Shown here: piece after piece, positions 43,765 through 52,545 of the stretch
How the letters are laid out: each line of letters opens with the position of its first letter
How positions within the stretch are numbered: the stretch's first letter is position 1
Assembly: GCA_903865435.1 (NCBI GenBank)
Contig: CAIPJS010000076.1
Span: forward strand, 1-64,000
Direction: 5' to 3'
Source: an uncultured Bacteroidota bacterium
GTDB taxonomy: Bacteria > Bacteroidota > Bacteroidia > Chitinophagales > Chitinophagaceae
DNA: 64,000 nucleotides
The notes under the pieces: generated by a model
What the model saw: the letters and a program-made list of their open reading frames with translations, nothing else
What the model was told of the DNA's origin: nothing
The model's database searches: none
Position numbers and translations under genes: made by a program

Positions 43765-44427
43765 ATGATTCAGTCAACTACCCTGCAATTTCTAAAAGCG
43801 CTTAAAAAGAACAATAATAAAGAATGGTTTGAGAAAAACAGGCCTAAGTATGAAAATGCTAAACAGGATTATTTAGCATTTGTAACTGAAGTGCTTGATG
43901 GGATGAAATTACAAGACAAAACTCTTCAATTTTTAGAACCAAAACAATGTGTTTTTAGAATTAACAGAGATGTTCGATTTAGTAAAAACAAAGACCCCTA
44001 TAAAACCAATTTTGGTGCAAGCTTTAGTAAGGGTGCCAAAAAAATTGATTGCGCTGGTTATTATTTCCATTTAGAGCCAGGGGCCTGTTTTATAGGAGGT
44101 GGCTTATGGATGCCTATGGCACCTGAATTAAAAAAATTAAGACAAGAGATTGATTATTGTTTTAAAGAATTTAAAGGCATAGTGAATGAGAAAAAATTTA
44201 AAACCAAATACGGTACATTAACCGACACTGATAAATTAGTTAGACCACCTAAGGGTTATGAGATAGACAACCCTGCCATTGAATTTTTAAAACTAAAAAG
44301 CTTTGTAGCCACTATGGAAATTAGCGATGCCGATGTTTTAAATAAAAACCTAGTCAAAAAAGTAATTACTTGTTTTGAATCTATGACACCTCTCATTCAC
44401 TTTATGAATAAAGCTATTGATTTATAA
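43765..44427 (+). CDS. DUF2461 (TIGR02453) family protein
   Basis: The 220-residue cytoplasmic protein has the family hallmarks LKKNNNKEWFEKNRPKYENAKQDYLAFV, FRINRDVRFSKNKDPYKTNFGASFS and GYYFHLEPGACFIGGGLWMP. The family is widespread and uncharacterised; no catalytic role has been established. The last 14 bases overlap the 3' end of the convergent cytochrome c peroxidase pseudogene (stop at 44414). No operon partner lies upstream, where the alcohol dehydrogenase diverges. Confidence 0.9.
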   Translation: MIQSTTLQFLKALKKNNNKEWFEKNRPKYENAKQDYLAFVTEVLDGMKLQDKTLQFLEPKQCVFRINRDVRFSKNKDPYKTNFGASFSKGAKKIDCAGYYFHLEPGACFIGGGLWMPMAPELKKLRQEIDYCFKEFKGIVNEKKFKTKYGTLTDTDKLVRPPKGYEIDNPAIEFLKLKSFVATMEISDADVLNKNLVKKVITCFESMTPLIHFMNKAIDL

Positions 44428-45670
44428 ATGGGGTAGACCATTTTTTATCTGTATACACTAAGGTGCCTGATAAAGTTTTCATGAATGCAATCACAGCGTC
44501 TCTTTCATCGGTAGTTAAATTTAATTGCTGTGTATTATTATTAGGTCTTAATTTTCCATCTAAATTATTGTTTCTTTGGTTCGCTGGAATATTATTATAA
44601 TGTGCTAGCACTGCAGCTAAATTATTAAATACCCCATTGTGCATCATGCGGCTATTAATAGTGCCATCTGTTTTTGTTAAATCTCTTAAAGAAGGGGCCC
44701 TTGTATCATTCAATTCAATATCATTACTGCCAATAACACCTATGATACCATTGTTTCTTGAATTAGGGTCGATATCAAATTCAGGAGCGTTATGACAACT
44801 ATTACAACCTAACCCTCCTGCAATTCTTATTCCATTATTATTAAAAATGGGAGGGGTCATGTATAAATTTTTTCCTGTATTTTCTGTTGCGGTGAAATTA
44901 GGAAAGGGGTCGTTGTCATTTCTTACCTGAACTCTTCCTGCATCATATTTTGAATCAAAAGATTGTATACTTCTTACAAACTGTGCTAATGACTCTTGCA
45001 TTCTTGCTTCTGTAACAACTGTGTCGCCATACACAAATTTAAATAGCTCATTGTAATAATTAATTTTTGAAAGCTTCGCTAATAAACTTGCCATATTACC
45101 TCTACCATTAACGCCACTAAATCCCATTTCTAAATGATCTTGAATAGGCATGGTGGTTTGTTGTTCTAAACTAGTAGCTCTTTCATTCCAGAAAAATTTC
45201 GATTCAATAGCAAATCTTGCATTTATTAAACGCATGGAATGTCTAACAGTTTGTCCGCCTTCCACACCAGCACTTGTTAAACTAGTATCGCTAAAGGCAA
45301 AGTTTTGTTTATGGCAACTACTACATGAAATGGTATTGGTAGTGCTTAAATTTTTATCATAAAAAAGTACCCTTCCTAAACTTGCTTTTGCATTGGTGAT
45401 GACATTAGTGCCGGTATTGTCTTTAACAATATAGTTAGGAATTGCTTGGTTGGCATAGTTAAGTAAACTCAGCGGGTCGATATTGGTTCCAAATGTTAAT
45501 TTAATAGCAGCTTAAGGATCTACCACTGTCATAGCAACGGGGTTATTAGTTTGCGTATTCCCACCCGTATTTGAAGGGATAGATGGTAAGGCAAGGTCGG
45601 TTTTGGAACAACTTATGATTAAGTCAATCAATAGCAGAAATGCAATGGTAACTAAGTTTGATTTTTTCAT
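44414..45670 (-). pseudogene. Di-haem cytochrome c peroxidase-like lipoprotein split by TAA at codon 53
   Basis: Read as one frame, this is a 418-codon gene. ATG 45670 starts a lipoprotein signal (FLLLIDLIISC, Cys21), followed by a Thr/Asn-rich linker. TAA at 45512-45514 interrupts it at codon 53. The frame then stays open to the end at 44414 and encodes both haem sites: CSSCH (Cys116-His120) in NTISCSSCHKQNFAFSD and CNSCH (Cys289-His293) in GLGCNSCHNAPEFD. MauG/CcpA motifs include LGRVLFYDKNLSTTN and NAPSLRDL-like ARAPSLRDLTKT. The next ATG in frame lies after the first haem site, so a restart would give an unexported single-haem fragment. Intact homologues reduce peroxide or oxidise substrates in the periplasm. 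It is either a recent pseudogene or a sequence error. Confidence 0.82.
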
Positions 45671-45895
45671 AATGATAAGTTTTATGGTATTCAATAATGT
45701 TCTAGTAATACATAGCAGAAATAATTCTACCTACTAGCCTTCTTATTTTTGAATAAGACCTCAAACTTTTATAAAGGGTTAAGAAAATTAAATGCTTTTA
45801 ACTTATTGTTAAGAATTAGAGAAATCCTTACATTTAAAAGAGGCCGAAGGGGTTATTTGCACCCTTTCTAAACGGGCTCCCCAAGATTACTTATT

Positions 45896-46204
45896 TTAAT
45901 TAAGCTTTGAATTTAACTTAAACCAGGCACCGCCATTGTACACTTCTATTCCATTATTTTTCAAGATAGATTTTGCCATACCACTTCTTCCGCCGCTTTG
46001 ACACACTGTAATGATGGGCTTACCCATTTTTTTAATACTATTTGCTTCCCTTTGAATCATATTTACCGGAATATTTTTTGATCCTTTTATATGACCATTA
46101 TCAAATTCTTGAGGACTTCTTACATCAATTATAATGGCACCTTTTTCCATCAGTTCTTTATAATTTATGGCAGGGCCAAATAAGGATTTAATAAAACTTA
46201 ACAT
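45896..46204 (-). CDS. Single-domain rhodanese-like protein
   Basis: The 102-residue protein has the rhodanese fold. Motif DVRSPQEFDNGHIKGSKNIPV is near the N-terminus and the active-site loop is CQSGGRSG with the sulfur-accepting Cys68. The short hydrophobic start (MLSFIKSLFG) is not a clear signal peptide, so cytoplasmic location is likely. Single-domain rhodaneses shuttle sulfane sulfur or detoxify thiols. It follows glpD by 10 bp on the same strand and is probably co-transcribed, with no clear biochemical link to glycerol use. Confidence 0.92.
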   Translation of the reverse strand: MLSFIKSLFGPAINYKELMEKGAIIIDVRSPQEFDNGHIKGSKNIPVNMIQREANSIKKMGKPIITVCQSGGRSGMAKSILKNNGIEVYNGGAWFKLNSKLN

Positions 46205-46214
46205 TTGATTTGAT

Positions 46215-47732
46215 TTATTGTAAAATATATTGTTCTGCTAATTGAGTAAAGCTTTTTAATTCGGCAGCTTCCCAATTTTTATCTTTTTGCAAATAAGGGG
46301 CGATAATACTTGCTACCATGGGTGCTACTGATATAGCTAATTTTGCATCTAAGAATAGCAATCTAATTCTTCTTGCTAAAATATCTTCAATACCCATGGC
46401 CATTTCATATTTTACCGCATATACAATTTGTGCTTTTGTAAAAGTGTATTTTGGATCTACTAGTTCTTCCAAGGTTGTATCCTTTATTAAAATTTCATTC
46501 ATCCTTTTTTCTTTTTCCTGTTCATTTCCAATGGGAGTATGCGCAGTGATGCATTTTTCTTTATTGAATTTTCCTATAAAGGCTGCATTGTCTACTGCAT
46601 CAGCAGCCATTTTTCTATAAGTAGTCCATTTGCCACCCGTAATAGTAATAAGCCCGCTAGATGACACACTTAAATGATGTTCACGAGAAATAAGCGCCGT
46701 GCTGCCTTTGCTTTTTTGTTTGACAAGTGGTCTCAATCCCACATACACGCTATTAATATCGGCTCTAGTTATTAATACTGTACAATACCTATTAATGTGT
46801 TTAATGATAAATTCAATTTCCTCTTCTAGGGGTTTGGGTTCAAATGAAATTAGCTCAATGGGTGTATCTGTAGTGCCTAAAACTACTTTATCATGCCAAG
46901 GCACAGCAAATAGAACACGACCATCATCTGTTTTAGGAATCATCATGGCATCAATGCCTGGAAAAAATTTTGCATCTATTACCAAATGAATTCCTTGGGA
47001 AGGACTGACTAAATCATGTTGTAAATGATCGTCCATTTGAACAATGGCATTGGTAAAAACACCCGTGGCATTAACCACTACCTTTGTTTTTAGTGCGTAT
47101 TTTTTTTCAGTTAGTGCATCAATACATTCTACCCCTGTAATTTTACCATTGGTTTTTATAAACCCAGCGGCCTTGCAATAATTAATAACAGTAGCTCCTT
47201 TTTGAATGGCAGTGGCGGCTATTTCAATAGCTAAATGACTATCATCGAACTGTCCATCAAAATATAAAATACCCCCACTTAATTTTTCGGCGTTAATAGT
47301 TGGTAGGTGAGCGACGGTTTCTTTTTTAGAAAGTATTTGCGTATTGCCTAGTGATAATTTTCCAGAAAGTAAATCATAAAATCTAAGCCCTAATCCATAG
47401 AACATTTTTTCCAACCAGCTAAATACAGGAACAATAAAGGTTTGTATAGAAGTTAGATGAGGTGCATTTTTTAAAAGATAGCCTCTTTCTCTGAGTGCTT
47501 CTCTAACCAATTTTATATTGCCTTGTTCTAAATACCTAACACCACCATGTACTAATTTTGTAGACCTACTTGAAGTGCCCTTGGCAAAATCATGACCTTC
47601 TAAAAGTAGGGTTTTGTAACCTCTTGTAGCGGCATCTAAGGCCGTTCCCACACCAGTAGCGCCTCCACCAATTATAATTATATCCCAAAGAGTATCGGTG
47701 GCTAGGGATTCTAATTGTTCGCTTCTGTTCAT
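46215..47732 (-). CDS. glpD: Aerobic glycerol-3-phosphate dehydrogenase
   Basis: The 505-residue FAD enzyme has the dinucleotide fold IIIIGGGATGVG (about 18-29). Family motifs follow: GTSSRSTKLVHGGVRYLEQGNIKLVREALRERGYLL, VVNATGVFTNAIVQMDD, GIHLVIDAKFFPG, and ITGGKWTTYRKMAADAVD near 365-382. The C-terminal DAO_C domain contains YAVKYEMAMGIEDILARRIRLLFLDA. It oxidises glycerol 3-phosphate to dihydroxyacetone phosphate and passes electrons to the quinone pool at the inner membrane. No glpK or glpF is nearby. It is the first gene of an operon with the rhodanese gene. Confidence 0.96.
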   Translation of the reverse strand: MNRSEQLESLATDTLWDIIIIGGGATGVGTALDAATRGYKTLLLEGHDFAKGTSSRSTKLVHGGVRYLEQGNIKLVREALRERGYLLKNAPHLTSIQTFIVPVFSWLEKMFYGLGLRFYDLLSGKLSLGNTQILSKKETVAHLPTINAEKLSGGILYFDGQFDDSHLAIEIAATAIQKGATVINYCKAAGFIKTNGKITGVECIDALTEKKYALKTKVVVNATGVFTNAIVQMDDHLQHDLVSPSQGIHLVIDAKFFPGIDAMMIPKTDDGRVLFAVPWHDKVVLGTTDTPIELISFEPKPLEEEIEFIIKHINRYCTVLITRADINSVYVGLRPLVKQKSKGSTALISREHHLSVSSSGLITITGGKWTTYRKMAADAVDNAAFIGKFNKEKCITAHTPIGNEQEKEKRMNEILIKDTTLEELVDPKYTFTKAQIVYAVKYEMAMGIEDILARRIRLLFLDAKLAISVAPMVASIIAPYLQKDKNWEAAELKSFTQLAEQYILQ

Positions 47733-47816
47733 ACTTTTTATTGAAAGAGTGAAGTAAAATTACTTATATTTATTAGTATTAAAAATGATCTTATTCATAA
47801 CCCCAAATTTGGCATC

Positions 47817-48743
47817 ATGAAATTTATAGTAAACTTATTCATCTATTCCTTTTTTGCATTGCAACTTAATGCCCAAGTTCCTGAAGGGAAAGTTGCCATT
47901 AGCTCTTTATATATTTATACCCTTGAAACAGGAAAAGCAGAATTGATTCTTCGTGAAAAAAGACATTTTGAAGCGCCCAATTGGTCTCATGACGGCAAGT
48001 TTTTATTAATTAATGCATCGGGCATATTGGAAAGAGTAAGTACGAAGGGAGAAAAATTAGGGGTGCTTCCAACTGGAGATATCAAAAATGCAAATAACGA
48101 CCATGGCTATACATTTGATGGCAAAACCTTATTTATATCAAGCAGCCTTCCTGCTATTAAAGAGGGCTCTTCCTTTATTTTTAAAGTAGCAAGTGAAGGA
48201 GGTAGTCCCATGAGGCTAACTGCCAATACACCTTCTTACTGGCATGGGGTTTCGCCCGATGGAAAAACCATTGTGTATTGTGCCGAGCGTAATGGCAATT
48301 ATGATGTCTATGCCATGAGTAGTGAGGGTGGTGCTGAAACAAGACTCACTGAAACAGAAGGTTTAGATGATGGTCCTGAATATAGCCCTGATGGAAAATA
48401 TATTTATATCAATTCTTATAGAACGGGGAAGATGCAAATTTGGAGAATGCATCCCGATGGATCAAAGACAGAGCAAGTGACTTTTGATAATTACTCTAAT
48501 TGGTTTGCGCATATCAGTCCTAACAGCAAACAAGCCACTATTATAAGTTATATGGAAGATCAAGGGCAGAGGCATCCATTTGGTATGCAAGTGAAATTAA
48601 GATTGGTGAATTTAGAAGATAAAACCATCAAGGATTTAACAGAGCCTTTCTTTGGAGGTCAGGGCACCATAAATGTTCCTTCTTGGTCGCCCGATGGAAA
48701 GAAATTTGCTTTTGTTAGATATGAATTAGAAGATAAAAAATAA
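47817..48743 (+). CDS. TolB/PD40-type beta-propeller protein, exported
   Basis: The 308-residue protein has a signal peptide (MKFIVNLFIYSFFALQLNAQ). PD40 propeller blades follow: NWSHDGKFLLINA, GVSPDGKTIVYCAERNGNYDVYAM, YSPDGKYIYINSYRTGKMQIWRM, ISPNSKQATIISYM, SWSPDGKKFAFVRYE. The SPDGK motif recurs, as in TolB and the tricorn propeller at 5411. No catalytic domain follows, so it is probably a binding protein. It is divergent from glpD, with 84 bp between them containing a CCAAATTTGG palindrome at 47803-47812. It is not next to any Tol-Pal genes, so it should not be called TolB itself. Confidence 0.87.
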   Translation: MKFIVNLFIYSFFALQLNAQVPEGKVAISSLYIYTLETGKAELILREKRHFEAPNWSHDGKFLLINASGILERVSTKGEKLGVLPTGDIKNANNDHGYTFDGKTLFISSSLPAIKEGSSFIFKVASEGGSPMRLTANTPSYWHGVSPDGKTIVYCAERNGNYDVYAMSSEGGAETRLTETEGLDDGPEYSPDGKYIYINSYRTGKMQIWRMHPDGSKTEQVTFDNYSNWFAHISPNSKQATIISYMEDQGQRHPFGMQVKLRLVNLEDKTIKDLTEPFFGGQGTINVPSWSPDGKKFAFVRYELEDKK

Positions 48744-48766
48744 CCTATTAAATATTTTAATAGGTT
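48742..48766 (+). terminator. AT-rich hairpin directly behind the propeller gene
   Basis: AACCTATTAAA (48742-48752) pairs with TTTAATAGGTT (48756-48766) in an 11-bp stem that starts inside the stop codon region. There is no T run, so it may be an RNA-protecting hairpin before the stronger terminator at 48781. Confidence 0.45.
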
Positions 48767-48780
48767 ATATAGAATATTAT

Positions 48781-48823
48781 AAAAAGAAGTTTAGTTTGAG
48801 TTATTCAATTAAACTTCTTTTTT
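48781..48823. terminator. Bidirectional terminator before the Gfo/Idh/MocA gene
   Basis: AAGAAGTTTA (48784-48793) pairs with TAAACTTCTT (48810-48819), flanked by A and T runs. It lies between convergent genes and touches the end of the oxidoreductase gene at 48825. Confidence 0.75.
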
Positions 48824-48824
48824 A

Positions 48825-50216
48825 TTAAACTAATTTCATTCCAATCGGATCCCATAAAATAGGTTTGTTTTGTTGAGCACTTAAATTACAGGCAATAGCA
48901 GGTGCTGCAGCTCTTAAACCAAACGAAGCATCTTCATAAATTTTACTACCTGTCCTAATGCCGTTAAAAAATACAATCATGTGGTCTAATCTATCATCGT
49001 AATTATTAGGGGCTTCAAATTTAGTTTCTTTCCCTAAGTCATAACCACCTTCCGTATCATTGCCATATTCAGACTTATACCATTTTTTAAATTCTTCTTT
49101 TTGTTTATTAGAAAAACTATCAAAAGAATCGTAACCGCCATAACCAGGTACAGCGCGTCTTTTCAATGTTTTTATCACTAAGCCATTCCCAAAGGATTCT
49201 ATCACACCCTCTGTCCCAATTAATTTAATGCCAAAGGGTCCCTTGCCTTCTCCGTCGGTTAAGTTGACTCTTGTCACCACATGAAATGCGTTATGTTTCT
49301 CTGTAGTTTTATAATCCATTACTGCATTAATGATATCAAAAGCGTCTCTGCCATCTTTCCATAATTTTAAATTCGCAATGCTCATAATTTTTTCAGGACC
49401 TACTGCACCTGTTACGGTATGTATCCCTGTTAACAAATGCACAATTAAATCCCCAGCAGCACCTGTGCCATAGGCGCCATAATTACGCCATCTAAAAAAT
49501 CGTTTGGCTTCGAAAGGTACTTTAGGAGCAGCCCCTAAAAAAGTATCAAAGTCAATAGTTTCAGGGGAAGCGTCGGTCGGAATGGAATAATTCCATGCAC
49601 CTCTTGCATCGGAACGGTCGCAAAAAGATTCTATCATGGTTAATTCGCCAATGGTACCGGCTGCTAATAATCGCTTCGCTTCTAATATGCCTACTGAACT
49701 TGCCATTTGACTTCCTACTTGAAATACTTTGCCCGTTTCTTTCTGTGCATTAATTACACCCCAACCTTGTTCAATTTTTTGAACCATTGGTTTTTCGCAA
49801 TACACATGTTTGCCTGCGCGCATCGCATCAATTGCAATTCTTTGATGCCAATGATCGGGCGTACATATTAATACTGCATCAATATCTTTGCGCGCTAACA
49901 ATTCTCTATAATCTTGTGTCGTAAATAAATGATTGCCCCAGGTTTCTTTAGCACCTTCTAGTCGACCTTTGTATAAGTCGCAAACAGCTACCAATTCCAC
50001 TCCTGGTACTTTTAATGCAGTAGATGCATCAAAATGTCCAATAATACCTGAACCTATTAAGCCAATGCGTATTTTATCATTGGCACTCACTTTTATTTTA
50101 GAATTTAACACAGTGGCATTTAAATTGGTACTGTTAGCAGTTGCAGTACTTCCTACGGCCAATAAAGCCATGGAGCCACCTATGTTTTTAATAAAATTTC
50201 TACGATTATTACTCAT
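48825..50216 (-). CDS. Gfo/Idh/MocA family oxidoreductase with Tat-type signal
   Basis: The 463-residue protein has an N-terminal twin-arginine pattern (NNRRNFIKNIGGSMALLAVGS). The NAD(P)-binding Rossmann motif is IRIGLIGSGIIGHF. VLICTPDHWHQRIAIDAMRAGKHVYCEKPM gives the conserved EKP lysine. The C-terminal sheet carries the long extension typical of exported Bacteroidota members. Exported, cofactor-retaining members of this family act on sugars, for example as glycosidase-like enzymes (family knowledge); the substrate here is unknown. The gene is monocistronic, convergent with the propeller gene. Tat export fits the need to fold around NAD(P) in the cytoplasm. Confidence 0.9.
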   Translation of the reverse strand: MSNNRRNFIKNIGGSMALLAVGSTATANSTNLNATVLNSKIKVSANDKIRIGLIGSGIIGHFDASTALKVPGVELVAVCDLYKGRLEGAKETWGNHLFTTQDYRELLARKDIDAVLICTPDHWHQRIAIDAMRAGKHVYCEKPMVQKIEQGWGVINAQKETGKVFQVGSQMASSVGILEAKRLLAAGTIGELTMIESFCDRSDARGAWNYSIPTDASPETIDFDTFLGAAPKVPFEAKRFFRWRNYGAYGTGAAGDLIVHLLTGIHTVTGAVGPEKIMSIANLKLWKDGRDAFDIINAVMDYKTTEKHNAFHVVTRVNLTDGEGKGPFGIKLIGTEGVIESFGNGLVIKTLKRRAVPGYGGYDSFDSFSNKQKEEFKKWYKSEYGNDTEGGYDLGKETKFEAPNNYDDRLDHMIVFFNGIRTGSKIYEDASFGLRAAAPAIACNLSAQQNKPILWDPIGMKLV

Positions 50217-50403
50217 GATTGAATGGATTTAAGTGTTTATAAAATCTCCATCCTAAATCTATTAATAATATTTTGAATTTTGAAGGAATTTTATTGCCCA
50301 TTACATAAGCGGTGTATAGATGGGAATAGGGATAACTATTTGATGCTTTAACTCTTGGCTTTATCATAAACTAATGAATACAAGTATTAATATGTAATTG
50401 AAT

Positions 50404-50411
50404 TACCTTTG
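50404..50411 (+). promoter_or_regulatory. Candidate -7 promoter element (TACCTTTG)
   Basis: TACCTTTG is an exact TAnnTTTG match. Transcription starting about 7 bp downstream makes in-frame starts at 50398 and probably 50416 untranslatable, favouring ATG 50440 for the barrel gene. Confidence 0.5.
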
Positions 50412-50439
50412 CGCTATGAAAGCAAACAATTACAAGCAT

Positions 50440-51693
50440 ATGAAATGGAACCTTATTAAATTAACTTTGTTGCTTTCTTTTTTTATTGCTACAGGATTAA
50501 AGGCGCAAGATAGTACTCAAAATGAGCAGCCTTTACATAAAAAAAATATTTTCACCTTGGGTTTATACAAACAACCAGGATTAGATTCCATGGTAGACTT
50601 TGTAGATGGATTGTACCGCGTTTTTAATATTAATAAACTAAGAAGCCAGGTTGAAAAAACAGATAAGTTGCATTATACTTTTGTGCCGGGTGTTGAATAC
50701 AGTTTAGCAACTGGATTTGCTACATCAGTGAGTGCAAGTGTAATACTGCCTTATAAAAATGCACTTGATAACCGATCTATTATTTCTTCTGAATTAAAAT
50801 ACACGCAAAATAAACAAATCATTTCGCAAGTAGTTTCTAATCTTTGGTTGAAGAATAACGAATATAATATTACTACCAACTGGTCCTATTTAAAATATCC
50901 TCAAAAAGATTTTGGATTAGGTAGCAGTAGTGATTTAAAATTATTTGACAATCTTGATTACTCTTATTTAAAATTGCATCAATCCATTTTAAAAAGAATT
51001 GCGCCTAATACCTATTTTGGACCAGGCTTAAACATAGACTATCACTGGAATATCACAGATACGACAACATTGAACAAACCTCTTGTTGGATTTAATCAAT
51101 ATGGATTTACAAAACATTCCAGCTCGGTAGGACTTTTAATAAATCTTTTATACGACACGAGAAAATCATTGGTGTATCCAGTAGCCAATAGTAGTTATTT
51201 TAATCTAGTGTATCGAGACAATCTAAGTTTTTTAGGCAGTGATGCGCCTTGGCAAACCATCATGTTCGATTATAGAAAGTACCTTCCTTTTCCAATGGGT
51301 AGTAAAAATATTTTGGCTTTTTGGTCTTATAATATTTTTACCTTGGGTGGGAAGCAGCCATATTTAGACATACCTTCTACTGCATCAGATACCTATGGCA
51401 ATTTTGGTAGAGGTTATATACAAGGACGATTTAGAGGAGATAAATTGGTCTATGCCGAATCTGAATATCGTTTTGGCATTACCGAAAATGGTTTCTTAGG
51501 CGGCGTACTATTTGCCAATATGCAAAGTATTTCAGAAAGTCAGGGCAAACCTTTACAATCTATTTTGCCAGGTTATGGCGCAGGCATACGTATTAAATTA
51601 AATAAACATTCCAATACCAATATTGCCATTGATTATGGAATAGGACAAGGAGGTTCTAAGGGGATATTTATGAATTTGGGGGAAGTGTTTTAG
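50440..51693 (+). CDS. Omp85/BamA-like surface-antigen beta-barrel protein
   Basis: The protein is about 417 residues from ATG 50440, the start that gives a clean signal peptide (MKWNLIKLTLLLSFFIATGLKAQ) and agrees with the upstream promoter element. ATG 50416 is a possible longer alternative. After about 60 residues comes a 16-strand barrel of the Omp85 surface-antigen type, with alternating strands (LHYTFVPGVEYSLATGFATSVSASV), the RGYIQGRFRG motif corresponding to the conserved loop-6 region, and a C-terminal GSKGIFMNLGEVF. No POTRA domains precede it, so it is not BamA or TamA proper. It resembles short Bacteroidota Omp85-family proteins of unknown cargo. It is monocistronic. Confidence 0.83.
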   Translation: MKWNLIKLTLLLSFFIATGLKAQDSTQNEQPLHKKNIFTLGLYKQPGLDSMVDFVDGLYRVFNINKLRSQVEKTDKLHYTFVPGVEYSLATGFATSVSASVILPYKNALDNRSIISSELKYTQNKQIISQVVSNLWLKNNEYNITTNWSYLKYPQKDFGLGSSSDLKLFDNLDYSYLKLHQSILKRIAPNTYFGPGLNIDYHWNITDTTTLNKPLVGFNQYGFTKHSSSVGLLINLLYDTRKSLVYPVANSSYFNLVYRDNLSFLGSDAPWQTIMFDYRKYLPFPMGSKNILAFWSYNIFTLGGKQPYLDIPSTASDTYGNFGRGYIQGRFRGDKLVYAESEYRFGITENGFLGGVLFANMQSISESQGKPLQSILPGYGAGIRIKLNKHSNTNIAIDYGIGQGGSKGIFMNLGEVF

Positions 51694-51700
51694 CAGTAAT

Positions 51701-51919
51701 CTATTGCTCAATCATTCTTATGTACAATTGTTCTACTTTGTTGCGCGCCCAAGGCGTTTTGCGTAAAAATTTTAAGCTAGATTGGATGCTGGGGTTGCTG
51801 TTAAAGCAATTGATGGGAATGTGTTGACCTAGATCTTCCCATCCAAAATAAGCCACTAGTTCGGTAACGATTGATTCTAATGTTTTTCCATGTAAAGGGT
51901 CCTTGGAAGCTTGTTGCAT
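51701..51919 (-). CDS. VF530/DUF2132 family DNA-binding-like protein
   Basis: The 72-residue protein, starting at ATG 51919, matches the VF530 family: DPLHGKTLESIVTELVAYFGWEDLGQHIPINCFNSNPSIQSSLKFLRKTPWARNKVEQLYI. The family fold is a small helical domain suggested from structure to bind DNA; no function is established. Longer in-frame starts (to 51985) would read into the divergent pseudouridine synthase gene, so the short start is preferred. Only 25 bp separate the two divergent starts, so their promoters must overlap the coding regions or each other. Its 3' end nearly meets the Omp85-like gene. Confidence 0.85.
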   Translation of the reverse strand: MQQASKDPLHGKTLESIVTELVAYFGWEDLGQHIPINCFNSNPSIQSSLKFLRKTPWARNKVEQLYIRMIEQ

Positions 51920-51944
51920 ATGCAATATTAAGTAATTTGCTGTT

Positions 51945-52544
51945 ATGCAGCCACACCGATATTTTGTAGTGTACAAGCCTATCAATATGGTTTCCCAATT
52001 TGTTAGTACACATCAAGTAAATTTATTGCATCAATTGAATTTTATTTTTCCTGAAGGAACTCATGCTATAGGAAGATTGGATCAAAATTCAGAAGGCTTA
52101 TTGTTACTCACCACTAATAAAAAAATTACTAAACTTTTGTTTCAAGGGGCCATACCCCATACCCGTAATTATTTAGTTCAAGTAAAAAATAAAGTAGCGC
52201 CTGAAACGGTAAAAAAATTAGCGGCAGGCATTGATATAAGTGCGCCCAATGGACTAGTATTTACAACAACACCCTGTTTGGTTAAATTGTTGGAACAGCC
52301 ATTTGGTTTAGCAGCAGTGGAAAATCCACTGCACCCCAATGTGCAAACTAGTTGGCTACAAGTAAGCCTTACCGAAGGTAGATATCATCAGGTGCGTAAG
52401 ATGATGGCGGCAGTGAATCATAAGTGTATGCGCCTTATCAGAACTTCCATCGAAAATATTGAATTAGGCAATATGCAACCAGGGGATGTTATTGAATTTG
52501 AAGAAGAAAAATTCTTTCATATGCTTAAGCTGCCCATGTTATAA
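51945..52544 (+). CDS. Pseudouridine synthase of the RsuA/RluE group
   Basis: The 199-residue enzyme has the catalytic Asp46 in AIGRLDQNSEGLLLLT. Family segments follow: ITKLLFQGAIPHTRNYLVQVKNKV, and EGRYHQVRKMMAAVNHKCMRLIRTSIENIELG near the C-terminus. It starts directly with YFVVYKPINMVSQF and lacks the S4 RNA-binding domain, as in RluE, which modifies 23S rRNA; the exact uridine cannot be read from sequence. It ends one base before the convergent ppx stop region. It diverges from the VF530 gene with a 25-bp gap. Confidence 0.92.
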   Translation: MQPHRYFVVYKPINMVSQFVSTHQVNLLHQLNFIFPEGTHAIGRLDQNSEGLLLLTTNKKITKLLFQGAIPHTRNYLVQVKNKVAPETVKKLAAGIDISAPNGLVFTTTPCLVKLLEQPFGLAAVENPLHPNVQTSWLQVSLTEGRYHQVRKMMAAVNHKCMRLIRTSIENIELGNMQPGDVIEFEEEKFFHMLKLPML

Positions 52545-52545
52545 T

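Noticed and set aside
44414..45265. Independent cytochrome c gene beginning at GTG 45265
   Set aside because: The first haem site (CSSCH) and the lipoprotein signal lie upstream in the same frame; the real gene starts at 45670 and is split by TAA.
410..45670. Genetic-code reassignment of TAA
   Set aside because: Most intact genes here end in TAA at the expected family length, so TAA is a normal stop.
45835..45895. Possible tRNA or structured RNA upstream of the rhodanese end
   Set aside because: Short GC-richer patches occur but no cloverleaf, conserved T-loop sequence or strong stem could be drawn.
47803..47812. CCAAATTTGG palindrome before the propeller gene
   Set aside because: Ten bases only and not repeated; noted in the gene entry but not counted as an operator.
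5411..48743. Calling the propeller genes tolB
   Set aside because: No tolA, tolQ, tolR or pal genes are adjacent, and PD40 repeats are shared by many exported Bacteroidota proteins and by tricorn.
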